Shown: positions 1-5,042 of the stretch, in pieces
Position numbering within the stretch: position 1 is the first letter of the stretch
Layout: each line of letters opens with the position of its first letter
Source: Gammaproteobacteria bacterium
Lineage (GTDB): Bacteria; Pseudomonadota; Gammaproteobacteria; Steroidobacterales; JACDCP01
Reading direction: 5' to 3'
Assembly: GCA_013817465.1 (NCBI GenBank)
Contig: JACDCP010000213.1
Span: 1 to 5,478, forward strand
Length of the DNA stretch: 5,478 nt
Notes under the pieces: model-generated
The model's input: only the letters and a program-made list of their open reading frames with translations
Databases searched by the model: none
Told to the model about the DNA's origin: nothing
Position numbers and translations under genes: made by a program

Positions 1-531
1 GTTGCGCGCCGGCTGGCGGCGCGGGAGGCGCGGGCGCTGGCGGCAGTGGCCGACGTTCCCGCCGTGCCGCGACTGATCGCCTGGCGCGACGGAGTGCTCG
101 AACGAAGCTGGCTGGACGGAGAGCCGATGCAGATCGCGAAGCCGCGAAGCGCGGTTTACTTCCGCGATGCGTTCCGGTTGTTGCAGCGGCTCCATCGAAT
201 GGGACTCGCCCACAACGACCTCGCCAAAGAGCCGAACTGGCTGGTGCGGGCAGATGGCAGTCCCGGCATCCTCGACTTTCAGCTCGCCACGGTTACGCGC
301 CGGCGTGGCCGGCTGTTCAGGATGCGCGCCCGCGAGGATATCCGCTATCTCCTCAAGCACAAACGGACCTACCGTCCGCAGGCGTTGACGGCGCGCCAGA
401 AGCGCTTGCTTGCGACACCGGCGCCACTCTCGCGCATCTGGATGGCGACGGGCAAGCGGCTATACTTGCTCGTCACGCGCCGCCTGCTCAGATGGGCGGA
501 TCGCGAAGGCGCCGGAGACCGGAATCTGTGA
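1..531 (+). CDS. RIO/WaaP-like small protein kinase, 5' end outside window
   Basis: Likely a small protein or lipopolysaccharide kinase of the RIO/WaaP (InaA/BUD32-like) group, transferring phosphate from ATP in the cytoplasm. The frame is open from the left edge, so the N-terminal lobe with the ATP-binding loop and lysine is missing; 176 codons remain. Counting from the first base, a charged helix around residues 3-13 (REAR) looks like helix C of the kinase fold. The catalytic loop is HNDLAKEPNW at residues 71-80, with D73 as expected catalytic base and N79 as metal ligand. The metal-binding motif is DFQ at 92-94 in place of the classical DFG. The rest is basic and helical. A GTG at 46 is in frame but would remove helix C, so it is unlikely to be the true start. 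The 81-residue gene follows after 6 bases, which suggests co-transcription. The target, sugar or protein, is unknown. Confidence 0.8.
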   Translation, partial: VARRLAAREARALAAVADVPAVPRLIAWRDGVLERSWLDGEPMQIAKPRSAVYFRDAFRLLQRLHRMGLAHNDLAKEPNWLVRADGSPGILDFQLATVTRRRGRLFRMRAREDIRYLLKHKRTYRPQALTARQKRLLATPAPLSRIWMATGKRLYLLVTRRLLRWADREGAGDRNL

Positions 532-537
532 GGCCTC

Positions 538-783
538 ATGTACGTTTGCCACGCCCATAATCTCGTCGAGCCGCGCGAGGAACAGCCGCTCCACTACGGT
601 ATCCGCCTGAGCCTGCCGCCCGACGATCCATTGATTCCGGTTCTGGGCGCCGACTGGGAGACGTTTCACTGGTTTGCAACACTCGAGGAGCGCGACGAAG
701 CGCTCGAGGACAAGAGCAGCCGGCATCTGTACTCACGGCGCGGCGACCTGCCGCAGCTCGTATTCGAGAAAGTAGAGCGCTGA
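538..783 (+). CDS. Conserved hypothetical protein, 81 residues
   Basis: Small soluble protein of unknown function; I cannot name a domain. It is acidic to neutral, with no signal peptide, membrane segment or metal-binding cysteine cluster. Visible features are an N-terminal MYVCHAHNL, a central HYGIRLSLPP stretch, the aromatic ETFHWF around residues 41-46, and a charged helix EERDEALEDK ending in a basic C-terminal strand. The start is ATG at 538; GAGG at 530-533 is a usable Shine-Dalgarno that overlaps the kinase stop codon, so translation of the two genes is probably linked. Codon use matches the neighbouring genes, and from memory similar short proteins occur beside kinases of this type in gammaproteobacteria; that last point is recollection, not something visible here. 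Confidence 0.72.
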   Translation: MYVCHAHNLVEPREEQPLHYGIRLSLPPDDPLIPVLGADWETFHWFATLEERDEALEDKSSRHLYSRRGDLPQLVFEKVER

Positions 784-858
784 GCCTGTTGCTCGGGGAC
801 TGCCAACTGCACCGGCGCAATCAAGAGGACTCAGCAGACGCTCGGCATTCATCGGCGA

Positions 859-876
859 TCATGCACGTTAGCATGA
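859..876. repeat. Small inverted repeat upstream of the dehydrogenase
   Basis: TCATGC at 859-864 and GCATGA at 871-876 are perfect inverted 6-base arms around a 6-base spacer. It lies about 65 bases before the likely ATG of the dehydrogenase, in a 157-base gap that otherwise holds no gene. It could be an operator half-site pair or chance; no convincing -35/-10 pair is visible beside it. Confidence 0.22.
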
Positions 877-918
877 ACATTGCTCTTTTCAAGCCTTTCT
901 CATCATTGATTTTCGCAA

Positions 919-2118
919 TTGCAGGACACGGAGGTCCCACATGAAAGCGTCACCTGGCACGGCAAGCGCGATGTGCGTGTCGACACGGTACCCGATTCGA
1001 TCATCCACAATCCCACGGACGCCATCGTGCGTATCACGACAACGGCGATCTGCGGCTCGGATCTGCACCTCTACGAAGTGCTGGGTCCGTTCATCGAAGC
1101 CGGCGACATCCTCGGCCATGAGCCCATGGGAATCGTTGAAGAGGTCGGTTCCGAGGTCACGCACATCGCAGCGGGCGACCGGGTAGTGATCCCGTTCCAG
1201 ATCGCCTGCGGTCAATGCTACATGTGTGACCTCGGCCTGCACACGCAGTGCGAGACCACTCAGGTCCGTGATCAGGGCATGGGAGCGGCGTTGTTCGGTT
1301 ACACGAAGCTTTACGGCGAGGTGCCGGGCGGACAAGCTGAGTACCTGCGTGTCCCGCAGGCGCAGTTCGGACCCATCAAGGTGCCCGAGGGTCCGCCCGA
1401 TGAGCGCTTCGTTTACCTCTCCGACGTTCTGCCGACGGCGTGGCAGGCGGTCGAATACGCTGGCGTACCTGACGGGGGAAGCGTGACGGTGCTCGGCCTC
1501 GGTCCTATCGGGCAATTCAGCGCGCGTATCGCGCGGCATCGCGGCTACCGCGTGATCGCCGTCGACCTCGTGCCGGAAAGGCTCGAGATGGCGCGCCGCC
1601 AAGGCATCGAAGTGCTCGATACCCGCGACCATGACGATATCGCCGATGCGATTCGCGACATGACCGGCGGCCGCGGCACCGATTCGGTGATTGACGCGGT
1701 CGGCATGGAAGCGCATGGCTCGCCAGCCAGCAAGTTTGCGCAGACACTCACCGGCTTCCTGCCTGATGCGATCGCGCGCAGGATGATGGAGAAAGCCGGC
1801 GTCGACCGCCTCAACGCCCTCTACCTGGCAATAGACATCGTGCGCCGCGGCGGCACGATTTCGCTCATCGGCGTCTACGGCGGCCAGGCCGATCCCATGC
1901 CCATGCTGACGATGTTCGACAAGCAGATCCAGCTACGCATGGGTCAGGTAAACGTCAAGCGCTGGGTCGACGACATCATGCCGCTTCTCATGGACGGCGA
2001 TCCGCTCGAGGTAGAAGGCTTTGCGACGCACAAGCTGCCGCTCGAGCAGGCGCCTCACGGCTATGAGATCTTTCAAAAGAAGGAGGACGGGGCGATCAAG
2101 GTGCTGCTGCAACCCTGA
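919..2118 (+). CDS. Zn-dependent alcohol dehydrogenase, formaldehyde dehydrogenase-like; start probably frameshifted
   Basis: Medium-chain NAD(P)-dependent dehydrogenase, cytoplasmic, expected to oxidise an alcohol or aldehyde adduct; it resembles the glutathione-dependent-formaldehyde-dehydrogenase-like branch. Numbered from TTG 919, catalytic zinc ligands are C45 (AICGSD), H67 with E68 (GHEP) and probably D169 (LSDVLPTAW). The structural zinc site is C97, C100, C103 and C111. The Rossmann motif GLGPIGQ is at 193-199. The long insert around 253-300 (GSPASKFAQ to RLNALYLAI) is typical of this branch. The open frame begins at TTG 919, which has no Shine-Dalgarno. A better start, ATG 941 with GGAGG at 930-934, is in another frame: it would encode MKA, and VTWHGKRDVRVDT follows directly in the main frame if one base is restored near 948. 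Without the shift, ATG 941 yields an unrelated frame that ends at 1186. Full length with the shift corrected would be about 392 residues, normal for the family. Function is confident; exact substrate and start are not. Confidence 0.88.
   Translation: MQDTEVPHESVTWHGKRDVRVDTVPDSIIHNPTDAIVRITTTAICGSDLHLYEVLGPFIEAGDILGHEPMGIVEEVGSEVTHIAAGDRVVIPFQIACGQCYMCDLGLHTQCETTQVRDQGMGAALFGYTKLYGEVPGGQAEYLRVPQAQFGPIKVPEGPPDERFVYLSDVLPTAWQAVEYAGVPDGGSVTVLGLGPIGQFSARIARHRGYRVIAVDLVPERLEMARRQGIEVLDTRDHDDIADAIRDMTGGRGTDSVIDAVGMEAHGSPASKFAQTLTGFLPDAIARRMMEKAGVDRLNALYLAIDIVRRGGTISLIGVYGGQADPMPMLTMFDKQIQLRMGQVNVKRWVDDIMPLLMDGDPLEVEGFATHKLPLEQAPHGYEIFQKKEDGAIKVLLQP
930..934 (+). promoter_or_regulatory. Shine-Dalgarno GGAGG pointing to ATG 941
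   Basis: GGAGG lies 6 bases before ATG 941, the best-placed ribosome binding site near the dehydrogenase start. It supports 941 as the ancestral start even though that ATG is out of frame with the rest of the gene. Confidence 0.65.
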
Positions 2119-2207
2119 TCGGATTTCATCTTCTTTCCGGCAACTCCGCGCCTGGCGGCCACTTCAGAGATCGCCTTTGCGCCGCCACAGCCAATCGTTG
2201 CAAGTCG

Positions 2208-2226
2208 GCTTGTAAGCCTTACACGC
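2208..2226. promoter_or_regulatory. Inverted repeat, candidate operator or activator site
   Basis: GCTTGTAAGCCTTACACGC is a 19-base palindrome with a single central C and one mismatched pair. Its core, TGTAAG-C-CTTACA (2211-2223), is perfect. A second perfect palindrome, GGCTT-GT-AAGCC, overlaps it at 2207-2218. The centre at 2217 is about 86 bases upstream of the start site predicted from the sigma-54-like element, a normal distance for an enhancer-binding activator. It could equally be the operator of a TetR-type repressor. No regulator gene is present in the window. Confidence 0.35.
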
Positions 2227-2276
2227 GGCGTACGACGGATCGACCTGATTCCCGCCCAACGGGTTCGCTGTGCCGG

Positions 2277-2292
2277 TGGCACGATTTATGCC
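2277..2292 (+). promoter_or_regulatory. Candidate sigma-54 (RpoN) -24/-12 promoter
   Basis: TGGCACGATTTATGCC matches the RpoN consensus TGGCACG-N4-TTGC well: the whole -24 block is exact, the essential GG (2278-2279) and GC (2290-2291) are 10 bases apart, and only the first T of the -12 block is replaced by A. The predicted transcript start is about 2303, giving an 81-base leader before ATG 2384. It points toward the DJ-1/PfpI gene and the cluster behind it. One such match can arise by chance, so the call is moderate. Confidence 0.4.
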
Positions 2293-2333
2293 TCTGATTA
2301 TCTTCTCGCAGCGCGAAACGTTTTAGCAATCAT

Positions 2334-2352
2334 CCGGTCGCGGATCGACCGG
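2334..2352. repeat. Perfect 7-base-pair hairpin in the leader of the stress cluster
   Basis: CCGGTCG (2334-2340) and CGACCGG (2346-2352) are exact inverted arms around the 5-base loop CGGAT. As RNA this is a stable GC-rich stem ending 19 bases before the Shine-Dalgarno of the DJ-1/PfpI gene. No run of T follows directly, so it is not a standard terminator on the plus strand. As DNA it could be an operator; as RNA it could stabilise the leader or affect translation. Confidence 0.45.
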
Positions 2353-2371
2353 CATCTTCGACATTTTGGAC

Positions 2372-2378
2372 AAGGAGG
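2372..2378 (+). promoter_or_regulatory. Strong Shine-Dalgarno AAGGAGG deciding ATG 2384
   Basis: AAGGAGG lies 5 bases before ATG 2384. It is the strongest ribosome binding site in the window and rules out the in-frame TTG at 2366, which precedes it. Confidence 0.85.
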
Positions 2379-2383
2379 ATTCC

Positions 2384-2950
2384 ATGGCACAGGCATTGAA
2401 AGGCAAAAAGGTCGCCATTCTCGTTGAGAACGGCTTCGAGCAGGTCGAGCTGACCGAGCCGCGCAAGGCGCTCGAGGCGGCGGGCGCCAAGGCCAGCGTC
2501 GTCTCGCCGGTCGACGGCAAAGTCAAAGGCTGGAACCACACGCAATGGGGCGATGAGATTCCGGTCGACGTTTCTCTCGACGACGCCGATGCGGACGACT
2601 ATGACGCGCTGCTGCTGCCCGGCGGCGTGATGAATCCTGACAAGCTGCGGCAGAACGAGACCGCGCTCGGGTTCGTCAGCGCGTTTTTCGACGCGAGAAA
2701 ACCGGTGGCCGTCATCTGCCACGGGCCGTGGACCCTGATCGATGCGGGCGTCGTCGAGGGCAGGACGATCACGTCCTGGCCGTCGCTCCAGGCGGACCTG
2801 CGAAATGCCGGCGCGGACTGGGTGGACGAGGAAGTGGTCGTTGACCAGGGTCTGGTCTCGAGCCGCAAGCCCGACGACCTCCCGGCGTTCAATCGCAAAA
2901 TGATCGAAGAGTTCGCGGAAGGACGTCATCCACAGAGCTCGGCAGCATGA
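2384..2950 (+). CDS. DJ-1/PfpI family protein (type 1 glutamine amidotransferase-like)
   Basis: 188-residue cytoplasmic protein of the DJ-1/PfpI superfamily, close in layout to the PfpI/YhbO/general-stress-protein-18 group. Members are reported as proteases, chaperones or deglycases that repair glyoxal-type damage; which applies here cannot be told. From ATG 2384: first strand KKVAILVENGFEQVEL (residues 8-23), with E15 and E19 near the active-site acid position; DALLLPGG at 74-81; nucleophile elbow AVICHGPW at 109-116, with C112 the expected reactive cysteine and H113 beside it. The sequence runs through to a typical IEEFAEG end, so it is full length. It is the first gene of a five-gene cluster, follows a regulatory-looking leader, and its stop overlaps the next start as ATGA (2947-2950), indicating coupled translation. 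Confidence 0.92.
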   Translation: MAQALKGKKVAILVENGFEQVELTEPRKALEAAGAKASVVSPVDGKVKGWNHTQWGDEIPVDVSLDDADADDYDALLLPGGVMNPDKLRQNETALGFVSAFFDARKPVAVICHGPWTLIDAGVVEGRTITSWPSLQADLRNAGADWVDEEVVVDQGLVSSRKPDDLPAFNRKMIEEFAEGRHPQSSAA

Positions 2951-3987
2951 GGACCGCACGCCTGAAAAATCTCGAGGACCAGGTCGTCGTCATCACGGGC
3001 GCGTCGTCGGGCATCGGCCTGACGACGGCGCGCGAGGCCGCGAGGCGCGGTGCGCGCCTCGTCCTTGCCGCGCGCAACGAGCAGGCGCTGGAGCAAATCA
3101 CTGACGAGATTCGCGAGCTGGGCGGGGAAGCCGTCTACGTCAAGGCGGATGTCGGCAGCGAGGACGATGTGCGCGAGATCTCGCGGGTCGCTCTCGAGCG
3201 GTTCGGGACGTTCGATACCTGGATCAACAATGCCGGCGCCTCCATCTACGGACGGCTCAGCGAAGTCGCGACCGAGGACCATCGCCGGCTGTTCGAGACC
3301 AACTTCTGGGGCGTCGTGTATGGCTCGCTGGAAGCGGCGAAGCACCTCCGGAACCGGGGCGGCGCGATCATCAACATCGGCTCGACGCTCTCGGACCGCT
3401 CGATCCCGATGCAGGGCATGTACTGCGCCTCGAAACATGCCGTCAAGGGCTTTACGGATGCGCTGCGAATGGAGCTCACCGAAGAAGGCGCGCCGGTCTC
3501 GGTAACGCTCGTCAAGCCGAGCGGCATCGACACGCCTTATCCGCTGCACGCGAAGAACTACATGGACGAGGAGCCGAGCCTGCCTGCGCCGGTCTACGCG
3601 CCGGACGTGGTCGCTGAAACGATCCTGAACTGCGCCGAGCATCCGAAGCGCGATGTGTTCGTCGGTGCCGGCGGAAAGTTTCTTTCGGCGCTCGGACAGC
3701 ACGCGCCACGGCTGACGGACAGGATCATGGAAGCCACGATTATCCGGCAGCAGAAATCGGGGCGGCCGCCGCGGGACCGGGACGGATTGCACTCGCCCTC
3801 TTTCGGCCTGCAGGAACGCGGTGAATACGAAGGGCACGTGGCGGAGTCGGCGCTCTACACGAAAGCTTCCCTGCATCCGTTCGTCACGGGCTCGCTGGCG
3901 GTAGGCGCGGGGCTGTTGACGGCCGCTGCGCTGCGCCAGGCGCGCGATGGGCGCGGGCGCAGCCGATCCTGGTGGCACAGTCGATGA
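2947..3987 (+). CDS. SDR family oxidoreductase with hydrophobic C-terminal tail
   Basis: Short-chain dehydrogenase/reductase of 346 residues, longer than the usual 250. The classical SDR core has the cofactor motif TGASSGIG at 17-24, D68 (KADV) for adenine binding, NNAG at 94-97 and the catalytic set N119, S146, Y159 and K163 (YCASK). R43 after the second strand (LAARN) suggests a preference for NADPH. The extra C-terminal part, after about residue 250, is a linker rich in charged residues, then a hydrophobic Gly/Ala/Leu segment at about 312-328, then a very basic end. This tail suggests peripheral or monotopic membrane association. Substrate unknown; SDRs of this shape are usually annotated only as oxidoreductases. 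Start ATG 2947 overlaps the previous stop, and the stop overlaps an ATG at 3984 that is in frame with the next gene. Confidence 0.92.
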   Translation: MRTARLKNLEDQVVVITGASSGIGLTTAREAARRGARLVLAARNEQALEQITDEIRELGGEAVYVKADVGSEDDVREISRVALERFGTFDTWINNAGASIYGRLSEVATEDHRRLFETNFWGVVYGSLEAAKHLRNRGGAIINIGSTLSDRSIPMQGMYCASKHAVKGFTDALRMELTEEGAPVSVTLVKPSGIDTPYPLHAKNYMDEEPSLPAPVYAPDVVAETILNCAEHPKRDVFVGAGGKFLSALGQHAPRLTDRIMEATIIRQQKSGRPPRDRDGLHSPSFGLQERGEYEGHVAESALYTKASLHPFVTGSLAVGAGLLTAAALRQARDGRGRSRSWWHSR

Positions 3988-4004
3988 ACTCAATGAGAGA
4001 TGAA

Positions 4005-4307
4005 ATGGTGAATGAAGCCTTGCTCGTGAGACTCGAGGCGAAGCCGGGACGCGAGAAGGACGTCGAGGACTTTCTCCGCAGCGGCCTGCAGATGGTCGAG
4101 GAGGAACCGGACACAACCACCTGGTATGCGATCAAGCTGGGCCACTCAACTTTCGGCATCTTCGACACCTTCCCCGACGAGAGCGGACGGCAGGCGCATC
4201 TGGCTGGCCGCGTTGCCCAGGCGCTGAAGGACAAAGGCCCCGAGCTTTTATCAGCAGATCCCGTTATCGAGAAAGTCGACGTGCTGGCAGCGAAGCTCCC
4301 TCACTAG
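4005..4307 (+). CDS. Antibiotic biosynthesis monooxygenase (ABM) fold protein
   Basis: 100-residue single-domain protein with the dimeric ferredoxin-like ABM fold, a family that includes quinol monooxygenase YgiN and haem-degrading enzymes, and many members of unknown role. From ATG 4005: first strand EALLVRLEAKPG (4-15), helix REKDVEDFLRSGLQMVEEE (16-34), then TTWYAIKLG (38-46), FGIFDTFPDE (50-59), and RQAHLAG (62-68) with the usual conserved histidine H65. No cofactor motif is expected in this family. The start was chosen because family members begin just before this first strand and GAGAG sits 5 bases upstream. ATG 3984, which overlaps the SDR stop as ATGA, is a possible alternative and would add 7 residues. 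Likely cytoplasmic; perhaps acts on quinones or reactive small molecules with the neighbouring oxidoreductases (inference). Confidence 0.85.
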   Translation: MVNEALLVRLEAKPGREKDVEDFLRSGLQMVEEEPDTTTWYAIKLGHSTFGIFDTFPDESGRQAHLAGRVAQALKDKGPELLSADPVIEKVDVLAAKLPH

Positions 4308-4324
4308 CAATCACGGCGAGTCAC

Positions 4325-4588
4325 ATGCAGGAAGCCATTGAAATCGGGTTCCAGACTTTCGTCTCCGACGGCGATCATAGCTTCGGCGCCGTTCGCGAAA
4401 TTGCACCGGATGACCGTCCGGAGCTCGTGATCTACGTCGAGAACGCGGGCGATTTCGTCGTACCGCTCGCGGCCGTCGAGGCCGTCCACTCACAGAAGGT
4501 GATCCTGAGCTGCGACAAGCTCGAGCCGCGTTTGCGCGAGGCGATCGGCCACGCGCACGACGCCGAGGAACCCTCGGAATTCGATTGA
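4325..4588 (+). CDS. Small PRC-barrel/DUF2171-like protein
   Basis: 87-residue acidic protein without signal peptide or membrane segment. The layout resembles PRC-barrel-like small proteins: a first strand pair around VSDGDHSFGAVREI (13-26), a middle strand ELVIYVEN, then DFVVPLAAVEAV (residues 43-54), which matches the usual 'holds the residue at a wall position' strand of DUF2171, and QKVILSCDK. A short helical, acidic C-terminal tail (about residues 66-87) follows. Members of this group are widespread, linked to stress or of unknown role, and no enzymatic residues are evident. The gene starts 17 bases after the ABM gene, with a weak ribosome site GGCGAG, and its stop is embedded in the ribosome binding site of the next gene. 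The family assignment is by pattern only. Confidence 0.7.
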   Translation: MQEAIEIGFQTFVSDGDHSFGAVREIAPDDRPELVIYVENAGDFVVPLAAVEAVHSQKVILSCDKLEPRLREAIGHAHDAEEPSEFD

Positions 4589-4599
4589 GGAGACAACTG

Positions 4600-5019
4600 A
4601 TGAGCCAACAGGAAAACGTACACGCAACGAAGAGATTCGGCGAGGCAATCAACCAGGGCAAGCTGGATACGCTGCGTCAGGTGATGGCGCCCGGCGTCGT
4701 CGATCACGATCCGGCGCCGGATCAGGCTGCGGGACCGGAGGGCTTCGTACAGTTCTTCGAGGATTTTCGCGACGCGTTTCCGGATCTGGAAGTGAGCGTC
4801 GAACACATGGTGTGTGACGACGAGAACGTGGCCATTGCCTACACGGTCACCGGCACACAGCAGGGCGATTTTCTCGGTGTTCCGGCGACCGGCCGCCAGA
4901 TCAGCGCACGGGGCATGCAGATCGCGCGCTTCGCGGACGGCAAGATCGTCGAACGCTGGGGCAGCTCGGATCAGCTCGGCATCCTGAAACAACTTGGCGC
5001 GAATCCCGCCGCGGGATGA
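4600..5019 (+). CDS. SnoaL-like / ester cyclase family protein
   Basis: 139-residue protein of the NTF2-like fold, SnoaL-like polyketide cyclase or 'ester cyclase' branch. From ATG 4600: helix HATKRFGEAINQGKLDTL (8-25), the VVDHDP motif at 33-38 with H36 and D37 in the pocket, FFEDFRDAFPDLEV at 52-65, the marker FLGVPATGR at 91-99, RGMQIARFADGKIVERW at 104-120, and D124 (WGSSDQLG). These are standard for the family, but most stand-alone members in stress or redox clusters have no proven cyclase activity. The start was chosen because GAGGAG at 4587-4592 precedes it by 7 bases; the in-frame TTG at 4585 lacks a site. The last gene of the cluster, it converges on the minus-strand patatin gene with only 23 bases between stop codons and no clear terminator. 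Confidence 0.88.
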   Translation: MSQQENVHATKRFGEAINQGKLDTLRQVMAPGVVDHDPAPDQAAGPEGFVQFFEDFRDAFPDLEVSVEHMVCDDENVAIAYTVTGTQQGDFLGVPATGRQISARGMQIARFADGKIVERWGSSDQLGILKQLGANPAAG

Positions 5020-5042
5020 ATCGCCACGCCGACGGCTGTCAG

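Larger units (their letters stand above)
2164..2322 (-). pseudogene. Possible remnant of a minus-strand gene (52 coding-like codons)
   Basis: On the minus strand, 52 codons are open between a TAA (2325-2323) and a TGA (2166-2164). The translation looks protein-like: CEKIIRGINRATG near its start, then DPSYAACKAYKPTCNDWLW and a basic end RRKGDL, with three cysteines. Third codon positions are mostly G or C, as in the real genes. There is no ATG or GTG in the stretch, only a TTG at codon 22, and no ribosome binding site, so as it stands it is not a normal gene. It may be the C-terminal relic of a lost small protein. No family was recognised. It overlaps the candidate inverted repeat and sigma-54 site, so both readings cannot be fully right. 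Confidence 0.25.

Noticed and set aside
875..902. Possible ECF/sigma-E type promoter (GAACAT, 17 bases, TCTCA) before the dehydrogenase
   Set aside because: Both halves deviate from consensus and spacing is one base off; such weak matches are common. No better sigma-70 pair was found either.
889..1716. Minus-strand open frame of 275 codons opposite the dehydrogenase
   Set aside because: His/Arg/Asp-rich mirror of the Zn-dehydrogenase codons, with no recognisable domain.
2330..2959. Minus-strand open frame of 209 codons opposite the DJ-1/PfpI gene
   Set aside because: It mirrors a gene with a strong ribosome site and a clear nucleophile elbow; its own product has no motif.
2926..4116. Minus-strand open frame of 396 codons opposite the SDR gene
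   Set aside because: Arg/Pro-rich translation without motifs, fully opposite an SDR gene with all catalytic residues; typical antisense artefact of GC-rich codon use.
660..4530. CTCGAG occurs about eleven times in the window
   Set aside because: It is the Leu-Glu codon pair CTC-GAG in almost every case, reflecting codon preference and not a DNA signal.
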